The notes below the pieces were generated by a model, which was not told the origin of the DNA, did no database searches, and was given only the letters and a program-made list of their open reading frames with translations. A DNA stretch of 64,000 nt. Source: Pycnococcus provasolii. Its lineage: Eukaryota > Chlorophyta > Pseudoscourfieldiophyceae > Pseudoscourfieldiales. Below are positions 22,900 through 31,799 of the stretch, in pieces (positions within the stretch are counted from its first letter, which is position 1; every line of letters starts with the position of its first letter). The stretch lies in contig CP150558.1 of the NCBI GenBank assembly GCA_049487715.1, positions 310,001 to 374,000 of the forward strand, written 5' to 3'. The translations under genes and the position numbers were made by a program.

Positions 22900-23385
22900 T
22901 CATGCATCCACGACCGCGTGAATCCAGCAGATTTCAACATGGAGTTTTGGTTGCATGTTATTGTAGAAACTAGAGTACGACGTGCCATCCTTACCTGGGC
23001 GCGGGTCGAGGAATTTCGTGTACTCTTTGCTCGTGCTAGGGAACAGGATGAGCTCGGGGTCGACGAGGGTCATCGTCCTGTCGTCGATGCTCGAATTATC
23101 AGTCTTGCACGACACGTCGAGGTCGTATATAGTCATTTCCGCGCACCCCTCGCTCCCCGCAGTGCACGATGTTCATGGAGTCGAACCATAGATAGTTCTT
23201 GTCGCCCGCCGCCGACGCAGTTCCCAGGTTCGACGAGCGCTTCTCACTGCCGCACTTGTCCTGCTTGACTACGGGAGTGGCGCTCCCGATGTTCGTAATG
23301 ATGACGTTCGCGAAGCGAACACCCGTACCCTCGCGCTGTAGGAGCATGGCGTCGTCGCTCGAGTCGGAGCTTCGTGGATGCGGAT
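22900..23385 (-). pseudogene. Broken gene cut by dispersed repeat
   Basis: Minus-strand sequence reads SDSSDDAMLLQREGTGVRFA then NVIITNIGSATPVV down to DSMNIVHCG (about 23180), then continues in a different frame as SEGCAEMTIYDLDVSCKTDN and on to SSFYNNMQPKLHVEI before a stop at 22900. A single frameshift near 23140-23165 joins the two halves. Upstream (toward higher coordinates) the reading ends where the dispersed repeat begins at 23385. The protein resembles an extracellular beta-helix or lectin-type fragment but was not identified. It looks like a gene remnant interrupted by repeat insertion. Confidence 0.45.
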
Positions 23386-23588
23386 TGCAGTAAACCTAAG
23401 TTTTGAGTTTGTTCGCATCCCACATGCACTTGTCTCACCACGTTCCCAACCCTTGCCGCAAGCGAGAAGTGGGGAAAAGGGGATGACGCTCCTCCTTCCC
23501 TTGCGCTCTCTCGTGCGGAAACACTGCCCAAACGGCCACGGGGCGTCCTCTACACCATCGGCGTGCTCTGGGGCAGCCTGACGGCGTG
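23385..23588 (-). repeat. Dispersed ~205-bp repeat, copy B (inverted)
   Basis: Reverse complement of 11776-11980. One edge coincides with the break in the minus-strand gene relic at 22900-23385. Confidence 0.75.
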
Positions 23589-23783
23589 CGATGAGGAAGC
23601 TCGGTTGCCGCGCTTGTGGCGCGCGTGTCACGCAAGTAGGTGCGGGAGAGGGGAAGGAACTCCTCCTGCTGGGGGGCGGTTTCGTTGGGCTTCCAAGGAC
23701 CAAGGGAAGAGAGGGGAGGGAGGATGCATGGGAGGGCTGCTTGATCGTACCGGTTGGGGAGCCATCTTAGGCCGGAAGAAATT

Positions 23784-23833
23784 CCCGACCGCGTTTGGGT
23801 CGTTTGAGGGAAAACGACCCAAACGCGGGCGGG
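23784..23833 (+). repeat. Dispersed hairpin repeat, copy 2
   Basis: CCCGACCGCGTTTGGG, an inner inverted TCGTTT/AAACGA around GAGGGA, then CCCAAACGCGGGCGGG. The left flank (ggggagccatc, taggccggaag) is shared with copy 4 at 32857. Confidence 0.85.
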
Positions 23834-24082
23834 ATTTCCAAAAGGACCAAGGGTAGGGTCCCGAGAGAAACGGAACCAGCCACTTCCCCCCGTTCCCTTC
23901 CCTTCCCCGCGAAAGCACCCACCCACTCCCCGCGTTCCTGCTCGCCATGGGCGCCTCCTCCTCCAGGGGTGGCGCCACCGATGTGCGGGAACGACATCCG
24001 GAGCTCGTCGAGGCGGAGGTGAAAAAGATACAAGCGGAAGAAGAGGCACTGCGTCGGAGGACGGACATGGAGATGGAGGAGA
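23784..24082 (+). repeat. Left inverted repeat arm of ATPase element
   Basis: Starts with hairpin copy 2 (23784-23833) and runs through the presumed promoter, the ATG at 23947 and about the first 45 codons of the ATPase gene. The reverse complement at 26045-26343 looks essentially identical by eye, apart from the hairpin's outer arm. Confidence 0.85.
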
Positions 24083-25524
24083 AGCGTGCGGCGGTGGAGG
24101 CGCTCCGTCGTAAGACGGATGTAGAGGTGGAGGAGAAGCGTGCGGCGGTGGAGGAGAAGCGTGCGGCGGTGGAGGAGAAGCGTTGGTCTTCAGTGCGAAG
24201 CGTGGCTCCTCTCGCTCTCGGTGTATCTCTCGCAGTCGGACTAGCGGCTGACTACTACCTGCACGAGAACCCAGCATATCTCAAGCGTCGCGTCCTGGCG
24301 GCGCTCCGTGCGACGTCGACCGGACCTCGTGTTCGCGCAGAGAGTGTCGCTCAAGAGTATCGTCTTCCCTCATCGTCGCGTTCGCCGCTTTCTGCAGGGT
24401 TTGTACCGACGATGTTGCTTGGTCCGACTGGGTGTGGGAAGTCGACACTGCTTCGTGACTTCGCCGCTGCGGTGACGTCAGGAAGGCAAGGAGGCAAGCC
24501 ACGGGCGCCCGCTTTGCTTGTGCGTATGCGTATTCCTTCTCGGCAGCCTTTGCACGTGGCGGGAGAGTCTGCGCGTGTGGATCCGAGCTCACGCGTCGAA
24601 GACGCTGAGGCGGCGAGGAGTCTGATGGACAGCACGGCGAGTCAGGTGTACGCGCAGATCGGGTTTCCTCCACGGCGTTCGATCATGTCGGAGCTGTTCG
24701 AGAAGGGAGTGAGACTACGCAGCTCAGTGGGAGACTTCGAGGTGAACGTGGCTACGCGCGCCCGGCTGGTGTATGCATTACGTTTGCTGTTCGAGTCAGC
24801 GGAGAGTCTTTACTTCGAGCGCGTGAGAGAGGGTATTGCGCAAGAGCACGCGGCGCCAGTTGTGTTATTCGACGAGGTGCAAGACCTGATCAAGGACGAT
24901 CGTCTCGCGCGTGCTGGCGGGAAATACGTATTCGAGTATCTGGGTACGCTCCTTGTATCGTACTGCGTGGATCGTCGAGTGGCTCGTGGTGTGGTGGCGG
25001 GCAGCTCGGCGATGCTCTCCGTGGAGTACGACAAGACGGTGGCGAGCGGAGCGCGCTGGGTCCACCACTACCTCGACGATCCGGACGAGGGCGCGGTGAT
25101 GGCTCAGCTGACGTCGCGAGGGTACACGGCATCTGAAGCACGTGGTATGGTTGAGTTGTGTGGGACACGCTTGCGACTTTTGGAGAAGCCGCTTCGTGAT
25201 GGCGTAGATGTTGTGGATCACGCGACGTTCATGCAGTCAGCTATAGACTTGGCGTCTAGTCAATATAGCGACTTGTTTTCTGCTCTTGAGGCGCCCGACC
25301 TCGAGCTACTTGGGTCTTTTTTGGATAGTGTGGAGGAGAGCGAGTCGAATGGCGGTGCGGCGGCAGTTCGTGTCAACCTGAGAAACCTACCTCGACGACT
25401 TCGAGACTTGGACTTATCGAAGGTGCTGTACTTGCGCTATAACCGGACGTTCGTGTTTCAGTCTCGTTTACACCGCAATGTGTGGGAGAAGCTGCGGAGC
25501 GAGTATGTTGTCTCGGAGTCGTAG
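23947..25524 (+). CDS. Coiled-coil, membrane-anchored P-loop (AAA/ATPase_2-like) ATPase
   Basis: 525 residues. Residues 20-80 are a charged coiled coil with EEKRAAVE and (L)RR(R/K)TD repeats; a likely transmembrane helix lies at about 84-104 (VAPLALGVSLAVGLAADYYL). Walker A is GPTGCGKST (159-167), Walker B is VVLFDE (305-310), and a sensor-like GSSAM stands at 352-356. The C-terminal part (about 360-525) is helical. The overall pattern resembles archaeal-type ATPase_2/STAND-like NTPases that are expanded in several algae. The substrate is unknown. The gene starts inside a roughly 300-bp inverted repeat whose other arm lies at its 3' side, so its promoter and N-terminus are duplicated in opposite orientation. 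A link to transposition or defence is inference only. Confidence 0.75.
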   Translation: MGASSSRGGATDVRERHPELVEAEVKKIQAEEEALRRRTDMEMEEKRAAVEALRRKTDVEVEEKRAAVEEKRAAVEEKRWSSVRSVAPLALGVSLAVGLAADYYLHENPAYLKRRVLAALRATSTGPRVRAESVAQEYRLPSSSRSPLSAGFVPTMLLGPTGCGKSTLLRDFAAAVTSGRQGGKPRAPALLVRMRIPSRQPLHVAGESARVDPSSRVEDAEAARSLMDSTASQVYAQIGFPPRRSIMSELFEKGVRLRSSVGDFEVNVATRARLVYALRLLFESAESLYFERVREGIAQEHAAPVVLFDEVQDLIKDDRLARAGGKYVFEYLGTLLVSYCVDRRVARGVVAGSSAMLSVEYDKTVASGARWVHHYLDDPDEGAVMAQLTSRGYTASEARGMVELCGTRLRLLEKPLRDGVDVVDHATFMQSAIDLASSQYSDLFSALEAPDLELLGSFLDSVEESESNGGAAAVRVNLRNLPRRLRDLDLSKVLYLRYNRTFVFQSRLHRNVWEKLRSEYVVSES

Positions 25525-26177
25525 ATGTACTTTTTTTGTAAGTCATGTGCGAAAGCAATTGTTGTATGACATAAGTTGAGACGTTCGTATTGACTCATGT
25601 TCCATTGAGACACGGACCCCAACCTCCATGCAAGAAGGGCGGAGGCCGCGGCGGCGTGGCAGCGCGAGCGCCGACTTAGGGTTAGGGTTAGGGAGAGAAA
25701 AAAGGCAATCTCCTCCACCTCCACGTCCGTCTTCCGACGGAGTGCCTCCACCGCCCCACGCTTCTCCTCCACCGCCGCAAGCTTCTCCTCCTCCTCCAAG
25801 TCTGTCCTCCGACGGAGCGCCTCCACCGCCGCACGCTTCTCCTCCTCCTCCATATCCGTCCTCCGACGCTTCTCCTCCACCGCCGCACGCTTCTCCTCCA
25901 CCGCCGCACGCTTCTCCTCCACCGCCGCACGCTTCTCCTCCACCGCCGCACGCTTCTCCTCCACCGCCGCACGCTTCTCCTCCACCTCTACATCCGTCTT
26001 ACGACGGAGCGCCTCCTCCTCCATGTCCGTCCTCCGACGCTTCTCCTCCATCTCCATGTCCGTCCTCCGACGCAGTGCCTCTTCTTCCGCTTGTATCTTT
26101 TTCACCTCCGCCTCGACGAGCTCCGGATGTCGTTCCCGCACATCGGTGGCGCCACCCCTGGAGGAGGAGGCGCCCAT
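25458..26177 (-). pseudogene. Truncated inverted duplicate of the ATPase gene 5' end
   Basis: A minus-strand frame from the ATG at 26177 repeats the first about 46 residues of the ATPase (MGASSSRGGATDVRERHPEL and on), then carries a longer set of repeats (six EEKRAAV units, EEKRRRTDMEE, EALRRRTDLEE) than the intact gene. It stops matching after KTDVEVEE at about 25700, where (TTAGGG)3 begins, and then runs through unrelated sequence antisense to the intact gene. It lacks the membrane helix and the ATPase domain. If transcribed, it would converge on the intact gene and overlap its 3' end. Confidence 0.75.
25676..25693 (+). repeat. Interstitial (TTAGGG)3
   Basis: Three perfect TTAGGG units exactly where the inverted duplicate of the ATPase gene breaks off. 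This could be a scar of end repair or a telomere-derived junction. Confidence 0.8.
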
Positions 26178-26343
26178 GGCGAGCAGGAACGCGGGGAGTG
26201 GGTGGGTGCTTTCGCGGGGAAGGGAAGGGAACGGGGGGAAGTGGCTGGTTCCGTTTCTCTCGGGACCCTACCCTTGGTCCTTTTGGAAATCCCGCCCGCG
26301 TTTGGGTCGTTTTCCCTCAAACGACCCAAACGACTGGGTCGGG
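26045..26343 (-). repeat. Right inverted repeat arm of ATPase element
   Basis: Reverse complement of 23784-24082, ending outward in hairpin copy 3. Together the arms enclose about 2.56 kb. Confidence 0.85.
26291..26343 (-). repeat. Dispersed hairpin repeat, copy 3
   Basis: CCCGCCCGCGTTTGGG, inner TCGTTT/AAACGA arms, then CCCAAACGACTGGGTCGGG. The outer arm carries a small change relative to the other copies. The following flank (about 26344-26370) matches that of copy 1. Confidence 0.8.
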
Positions 26344-26644
26344 AAGCGAAAAGGAACAACGATGGGGTCCCGTCGCTTCGAACCTTCGAGAGACCAACCT
26401 TTTCCTCCTCCCCGACCGCGTTCTTCCTTTCCGTGCTTCTTCCCCTACTCTGTCTGATATAGGCATTACTACTACTGGGAAGGGGGGGAAGGGGGGAAAG
26501 GGGGTAGGGCAGTTGGATCCCTCCAGGGGAAACACTGTTGAGTGTGAGTCTCATTTGTCCCCCCGTGCCCCACCCAAGGCACCGTGTCGTTCATGAAGAC
26601 CTAGGGGTCGAGGGATGCAATGACGATGAATTTACTCCTAAGGA

Positions 26645-26708
26645 TTTGTTACTTTCTTGATTCTCTCTTTTTTTATTTAAAAAAAGAGAGAATCAAGAAA
26701 GTAACAAA
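26645..26708. repeat. Near-perfect 64-nt palindrome
   Basis: Two 31-nt arms pair perfectly around a 2-nt TT centre; the arms read TTTGTTACTTTCTTGATTCT and onward into a T run. It could form a long cruciform or RNA hairpin. No gene overlaps it. Confidence 0.9.
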
Positions 26709-27239
26709 ATCACCGAAAAGGTGAAAAATAATCCACGCCGTCAGGCTGCCTGGGATGATATGCGTGAGCAAAACAATGGGAACAGCACTCATGGAATATT
26801 GGAGTGAAGAACTTGATATGACGACGACGACGACGACGACGACGGAGGCGGCAGAGGATTACTCTACTACTTCTGACTATTCGGGCGAGTGCTGCGCTTG
26901 CTCTCAATCATCCGATTAATAATCAACAACAATCAACAACAAATCAACAATCAAGAATAATCAAGAATAATAACGAGTAATTTGGAATAATTTGGAATAA
27001 TGATGTAAACCGATAGACAGGGTTCATCTCACTGTTTCCACCCATCTCCTCCGTCCCACATGATGATTGATTGATGTTGTCGGTCTTTGCACGACTTCTT
27101 CTTGGCACGTGTGCTCTGTCATTCTGTATTTCTATATTCGACTCCTGATGATAGTAATACTACTGTGAAGGGTGTGAAGGGTGTGAAGGGGGTTTGGCAG
27201 TTGGGTGGCTAAGGGAAAGCCTCCTCCCTGCACTGTAAA

Positions 27240-27605
27240 TATTAGGTTCTAGGGTGACACCCCCTCCCTGACACGGACTACGGGGGCGTAAAGGCGGCGA
27301 CTTGACTCACCGCAACGTCGCTTCCCGGGGAGGGAAACGTGCCAAACCCCCTTCACAGCCTTCACAGCCTTCACAGGATCACACCGCACGTTCAAGGGTG
27401 ACACCCCCCGTGACATGGACGACGGGGACGTAACAGCGGTGAAGGGGCGGTGAAGGGCCGCAACCCCCGGGGAGGGAAACGTCCAAACCCCCTTCACAGC
27501 CTTCACAGCCTTCACAGGATCACATCGCGCGTTCAAGGGTGACACCCCCTGTGACAAGAATAGGGGGACATAACAGCGGTGAAGGGCGGTGAAGGCAAGA
27601 AAATG
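27240..27605. repeat. Tandem ~142-bp repeat beside replicase
   Basis: Two clear units start near 27332 and 27474, each with triple ccttcacag, gttcaagggtgacacccc and gtaacagcggtgaagg-type segments, and a diverged partial unit lies at 27250-27331. The array ends about 50 bp past the stop codon of the polymerase-helicase gene. A related gtgaaggg triplet lies at about 27162-27190. Confidence 0.75.
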
Positions 27606-27657
27606 TGTTACGATGGAATCCCCGAATCCCCTTACTCCCCAATTGTTTCCCACGCGC

Positions 27658-30360
27658 CTACATGTCGTCGAGGTACGCCTGCATAATCTCCACCGTTGTC
27701 TTGAACCAGGACGCCATCCCAGCCACGAGCACGCCCTCCTCGCCGAAACGAAAGCTGTTTCCTTGGCGCGTGTGCACCTTCTTGCACCCTTGTTGGAGGA
27801 CGTCCTTTACCGTCTTGCTAAATTTGCTCCGGTCGACGTAGGATGGCCTGTTCGCGTTGAGGCGCTTCCACTCCTCGATAAACTGGTCAAAGAGGTCGCG
27901 CGAGGCGATATCTCGTCCCACGAGGTGCTTGGCTTCCGCAACGAGGAACTTGACCGCTGGATTGGCGTCTTGCATCTTGATGGCCAGCGCCTTGGCGCAC
28001 ACCGGGAAGTCTTGTTCGCGAAAGTTGCTCAGGTCGCGCGTCATGAGCACGTGCATGAGGGCTTGGCGTCCCGCATCGCGTTTCATCTCTGCGCGCACTT
28101 CGTGGAGGAAGGGGTGGTCGCGAAATTGCGAATCCACCGACAGGCACACGAAGCGCCGGCAGTCGCGCTCCATCGGGACGGCCCAGTCGTGGTTCGTCGC
28201 CACCAAGATGCGCAGAAAGCTCGGCGCGAGGTACGCATCGATGCCCTTGCGCTCCACCATCTGCTTGGGTTCCGTCACGATGCCCTTGACGCGCGATGCC
28301 GTCTTCTTGTCGCCCGCGTAGACGCCCTCGTCTACGAAGAGGAACGTGCAGTGCTCCATGTGCCCGTTGAAGCGGCTCCCGCCAAAGTGCTCCTCGCTGG
28401 TGACGTGCACGAAGCCGTGGCCGTGAAGCGCGCCGAAGTTGGAGGCGACGATGCCCTTGCCCACTCCGCAGTCGCCTTGAAGAACGAGCGCCGTCTGCGC
28501 CTTGTGCTGGGGTTGCTGCATCGCGAGCGCCATCCAGCTGAGAGCATACTCGTACTGCGCCTCGACACCGCCGCAGATGCCGTTGCGGAGGAGCGTCAGG
28601 TACTTGGAGCAGTCTCCCGCAACTGGCTCGTACGGGAAACCGCTCCACGTGTTGAAGACGCGCTCTCCCTTGAACTCCAGGACCTGGGCCGATCCCGGCA
28701 GGAACACGAGCCTGTCGTAGCGATTCGCATCCGGGTGCTTGAGCCAAAGACGCGCCCACTCCACACGCACCTTGCTTCGCTTCAACGCGACGAGTCCCCC
28801 GTGCTCCGCCTCCGCCTGCTCGAACGACGCGAAGGGCTGCCGCGACGCAGCATCCCACGCCCTGTCGACGACAAACACGAATGGCACTTTCGCCCGCTTG
28901 ACGATGCCAAACTTGCGGTTGAACGCGTCGAGCTGCGACACGGGCAGGTGGCTCGGGTCCTGCACACCACCCTCTCCGGCATCTGCGCGGGACGCGTCCA
29001 CGCAAGCCTCCACGAGCGCAAACAAAGCCGCCATCGCGCACAGACACGGTGGCGTCCAGCCATGTGGTGCCGATGGGTGCACCGCGCAGACGTGCGACGC
29101 GCACACCTCGCGCACTTCGCCGATGCGCGTCATTTCGATGCTCAGCGGCGAGGCACTGTGTGTGCAGAGTCGCTTGCTGCGCGGAATGATGTGGTATGTC
29201 GTGGCGCCGCGCTTTCGGCGCGAAAGAATCGAAACGGGCGTATCTTGCTCGGTCCAAGCAGGAAAGTATCCGCGTACCATCGCGTCGAGATGAAGGCGTG
29301 CGGGTAGTCCTGACACCTCCTCGCCAAGCTCTGTGTCGTCTTCGTCCGCCGCATCCGCCTCCAGGCGCCAGCGCTCCGCCTCGGGGACGACGAGCGCCTC
29401 CTCGCACAGTTTCAGCGAGAAGCCCGTCTTCTCCCGTATATACGCCTGCGCCGGCTCGAGCAGCTCCGCGGGAAATTCCTCGTTCTCGGTGTGCTTGGCG
29501 AAGAGCACGCCGTCGTGGATGAGCGCGGTGACCTCGCGGTCGTGCTGCTCTTGCAAAAACGTCACGAGGTGAGCCATCACAACGCGCTCGATGCTCTGCA
29601 GCAGCACCGACGCGATGCGATGTATCCGCGTCCGCTCGTACTCGTCGCCCTTCAGCACAGCCGTTCGAAACTGGATAAGCACCTTTGCGACGAGCTGCTT
29701 GCGCGCTTCCAGAAAGGGACCGTGCCAAGGCTCCAGGATATCGCGCACCATCTCGCACGACGCCTTCGCTTCCTCGAGCGTCTTCGCCACCTTACTTTGA
29801 GGCCCCAGGCCTGACCCGTTTTGGAGCTGGATCACCACCGTCTTCGCCACGCCAAGTGCGTCGGCCACCTTCCTCGCCTCCAGGCGCTCGCCGAGCGTGT
29901 GGCGAAGCGTCAGCGTCTCCGGCGGGTAGCGGATGCCAAGTGCCTCGCCAAGCTGCACCTCTAGCGTCGGCAGGCAGTTCGAAACGTCCACATAGAAGTT
30001 CCACAGCGCGTGCACGACCGCGCGCATCCACTTGGGAACGCCCTGCGCGGTCGCCGTGCGTGCGTACTTCTCACCCTCGAAAGGAACCGAAGGCGCAGAC
30101 TGGGCGTAGAAACGTCCATAGCCACGCGAGTGCCTACCTCCTGCTTCGTAGGTGACCTGAGAGGGAGCTTGTTGGACAGCGCGGTAGAGCTTTTTGAGGG
30201 GACGCTCGCCGGGCTTGAAGCGTAGAGCAGGCGTCTGCTTTCGTTCCGTGAACGACACGGTGCCTTCGTGCTGCTCCTGCGCGATCTCAAAGGTTGCGAG
30301 GATGCAGCTCGCGAACGACGTCAAGGAGGAGGAGGCCATCGCAACCGCTCTGCTCATCAT
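27658..30360 (-). CDS. Virophage/polinton-like DNA polymerase (TVpol-like) fused to superfamily 3 helicase
   Basis: 900 residues from ATG 30360. The C-terminal half is an SF3 helicase of the DUF5906/D5-like type: Walker A QGDCGVGKG (628-636), Walker B FLFVDEG (673-679), sensor LVATN (719-723) and Arg finger ERDCRRF (731-737), with KG..AYLAPSFLRI between. The N-terminal half has the three spaced motifs expected of the divergent family A polymerase (TVpol) found in virophages and polinton-like viruses: YVDVSNCLP (123-131, motif A), K173..QLQNGSG (B) and IHDG (281-284, C). Polymerase assignment is by motif order and fusion partner, so it is less certain than the helicase. All motifs look intact. 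It would replicate a small DNA element. It is divergent to the MT-A70 gene across a minisatellite. Confidence 0.8.
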   Translation of the reverse strand: MMSRAVAMASSSLTSFASCILATFEIAQEQHEGTVSFTERKQTPALRFKPGERPLKKLYRAVQQAPSQVTYEAGGRHSRGYGRFYAQSAPSVPFEGEKYARTATAQGVPKWMRAVVHALWNFYVDVSNCLPTLEVQLGEALGIRYPPETLTLRHTLGERLEARKVADALGVAKTVVIQLQNGSGLGPQSKVAKTLEEAKASCEMVRDILEPWHGPFLEARKQLVAKVLIQFRTAVLKGDEYERTRIHRIASVLLQSIERVVMAHLVTFLQEQHDREVTALIHDGVLFAKHTENEEFPAELLEPAQAYIREKTGFSLKLCEEALVVPEAERWRLEADAADEDDTELGEEVSGLPARLHLDAMVRGYFPAWTEQDTPVSILSRRKRGATTYHIIPRSKRLCTHSASPLSIEMTRIGEVREVCASHVCAVHPSAPHGWTPPCLCAMAALFALVEACVDASRADAGEGGVQDPSHLPVSQLDAFNRKFGIVKRAKVPFVFVVDRAWDAASRQPFASFEQAEAEHGGLVALKRSKVRVEWARLWLKHPDANRYDRLVFLPGSAQVLEFKGERVFNTWSGFPYEPVAGDCSKYLTLLRNGICGGVEAQYEYALSWMALAMQQPQHKAQTALVLQGDCGVGKGIVASNFGALHGHGFVHVTSEEHFGGSRFNGHMEHCTFLFVDEGVYAGDKKTASRVKGIVTEPKQMVERKGIDAYLAPSFLRILVATNHDWAVPMERDCRRFVCLSVDSQFRDHPFLHEVRAEMKRDAGRQALMHVLMTRDLSNFREQDFPVCAKALAIKMQDANPAVKFLVAEAKHLVGRDIASRDLFDQFIEEWKRLNANRPSYVDRSKFSKTVKDVLQQGCKKVHTRQGNSFRFGEEGVLVAGMASWFKTTVEIMQAYLDDM

Positions 30361-31799
30361 GCAACACTGCCTCCACTTATAGGGAAAATGGGCGCAGAGC
30401 TCTCCTGGCGGTTCACGGGCCGGAGGTGCCGGCCGACCCCAGGCACCGGTGCGTCACCGGTTCGGACGTGGGAACACACGCTGCAGAGCTTCCCTGAGGG
30501 GAGGACGCCCCTCCGGCGAGCTCCCCTGGCAGGGGAGAGGGCCATGGGAGCGACACTGCCTTTCGCGTGGGTAAAATGGCGTTTTCATTCGAGAAGTTGG
30601 GCTCCGTTTCGCGAATCCGAGCCCCGGAGACCGCTCGCAAGCCCCGATGGATCGGGAGTTTCCGCGAAGTCTCGTTGCCCCCCCGGGAAGAGGCGGGCGC
30701 GGGGCGGACACTCTGGCAGTGATCTGAGAGTCCCCCCAAGAGGGCTTCACTCATAGGCCCAGAAGGAGAAGGAGGATGTGTCCCCCCCGATGAGGGGAGG
30801 GGAGGCTTCTTCCTCCCAGTTTCCTCTCTGCCGGCAAGCCCGATTTCGGAACAATTCCCTATGTGCAGGCACCTCCCTCCTCCCAGCTCCCTCTCTGCCG
30901 GCGAGCCCGATTTCAGAACAATTCCCTATGTGCAGGCACCTCCCTCCTCCCAGCTCCCTCTCTGCCGGCGAGCCCGATTTCAGAACAATTCCCTATGTGC
31001 AGGCACCTCCCTCCTCCCAGCTCCCTCTCTGCCGGCGAGCCCGATTTCGGAACAATTCCCTATGTGCAGGCACCTCCCTCCTCCCAGCTCCCTCTCTGCC
31101 GGCGAGCCCGATTTCAGAACAATTCCCTATGTGCAGGCACCTCCCTCCTCCCAGTTTCCTCTCCGCCGGCGAGCCCGATTTCGGAAAAATTCCCTATGTG
31201 CAGGCACCTCCCTCCTCCCAGTTTCCTCTCCGCCGGCGAGCCCGATTTCGGAAAAATTCCCTATGTGCAGGCACCTCCCTCCTCCCAGCTCCCTCTCTGC
31301 CGGCGAGCCCGATTTCAGAACAATTCCCTATGTGCAGGCACCTCCCTCCTCCCAGTTTCCTCTCCGCCGGCGAGCCCGATTTCGGAACAATTCCCTATGT
31401 GCAGGCACCTCCCTCCTCCCAGCTCCCTCTCTGCCGGCGAGCCCGATTTCAGAACAATTCCCTATGTGCAGGCACCTCCCTCCTCCCAGCTCTCCTTCCA
31501 CCCCTCGCCGAGAGAACAAGTTCGACGGCTTCTCAAGGCATGATGCTCGTTACCTGTTAGGGTGAATTGTTACCTGTTGTGTGAATTTCGTTCCGGCCTG
31601 TCCACGCACTTTTCTTTTTCCGGGCTTTCATTCCCCCCTCCCCTCACTCGTTCCGTGTCAGGATGGGCAATCTCATTTTACCCTGAAAGACCTCCTCGTT
31701 CGTGCCTTGCTCGCGACGTTGGACAGCCGTGGAGATGCGCACCACGCCAGGTGAGCTTTGCTTGCATATGAATGGGCACCGTGCCGCGCGTGGAAGAAC
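30361..31799. other. Divergent intergenic region between replicase and methyltransferase
   Basis: About 1.4 kb between two head-to-head genes. The first 450 bp are GC-rich without features; 30839-31508 is the minisatellite; the last 290 bp lie ahead of the methyltransferase ATG. It is the natural place for promoters or a replication origin, but no specific site was recognised. Confidence 0.5.
30839..31508 (+). repeat. 67-bp minisatellite, ten copies
   Basis: Units start at 30839, 30906, 30973, 31040, 31107, 31174, 31241, 31308, 31375 and 31442, exactly 67 bp apart. Each has CCCGATTTC(A/G)GAA, CTATGTGCAGGCACCTCC and a pyrimidine block. Variants are cagctccctctctg versus cagtttcctctccg. Because 67 is not divisible by 3 and the unit has no stop on the plus strand, all three plus frames are open; this is not evidence for coding. 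Confidence 0.95.

Larger units (their letters stand above)
26344..27657. other. Gene-free, repeat-filled region
   Basis: Contains G-rich runs (about 26475-26515), the 64-nt palindrome (26645-26708), a GAC microsatellite (about 26820-26842), AT-rich direct repeats (AATCAACAAC, AATCAAGAAT and AATTTGGAAT units, 26918-27003) and the 142-bp tandem units. No gene was seen. Confidence 0.55.

Noticed and set aside
23947-25524. ATPase as a viral FtsK/HerA-type packaging ATPase of the adjacent replicase element
   Set aside because: Its length, N-terminal coiled coil plus membrane helix and lack of HerA-type motifs do not fit, and it is separately bounded by its own inverted repeats.
25628-26596. Plus-strand 322-codon Pro/Ser-rich frame
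   Set aside because: Antisense of the duplicated ATPase 5' end; the repeated PPPHASPP motif is the complement of EEKRAAVE codons.
27249-27653. Minus-strand 134-codon frame with VKAVKAVKGVW repeats
   Set aside because: Read-through of the 142-bp tandem units; no start context or family.
27887-29758. Minus-strand 623-codon Arg-rich frame within the replicase gene
   Set aside because: Frame-shifted shadow of the polymerase-helicase.
30839-31508. CRISPR-like array
   Set aside because: Repeats are contiguous with no unique spacers, and the genome is eukaryotic.
30778-31565. Three overlapping plus-strand frames of 226-260 codons
   Set aside because: All three are read-outs of one 67-bp minisatellite without stops; no start context or non-repeat domain.
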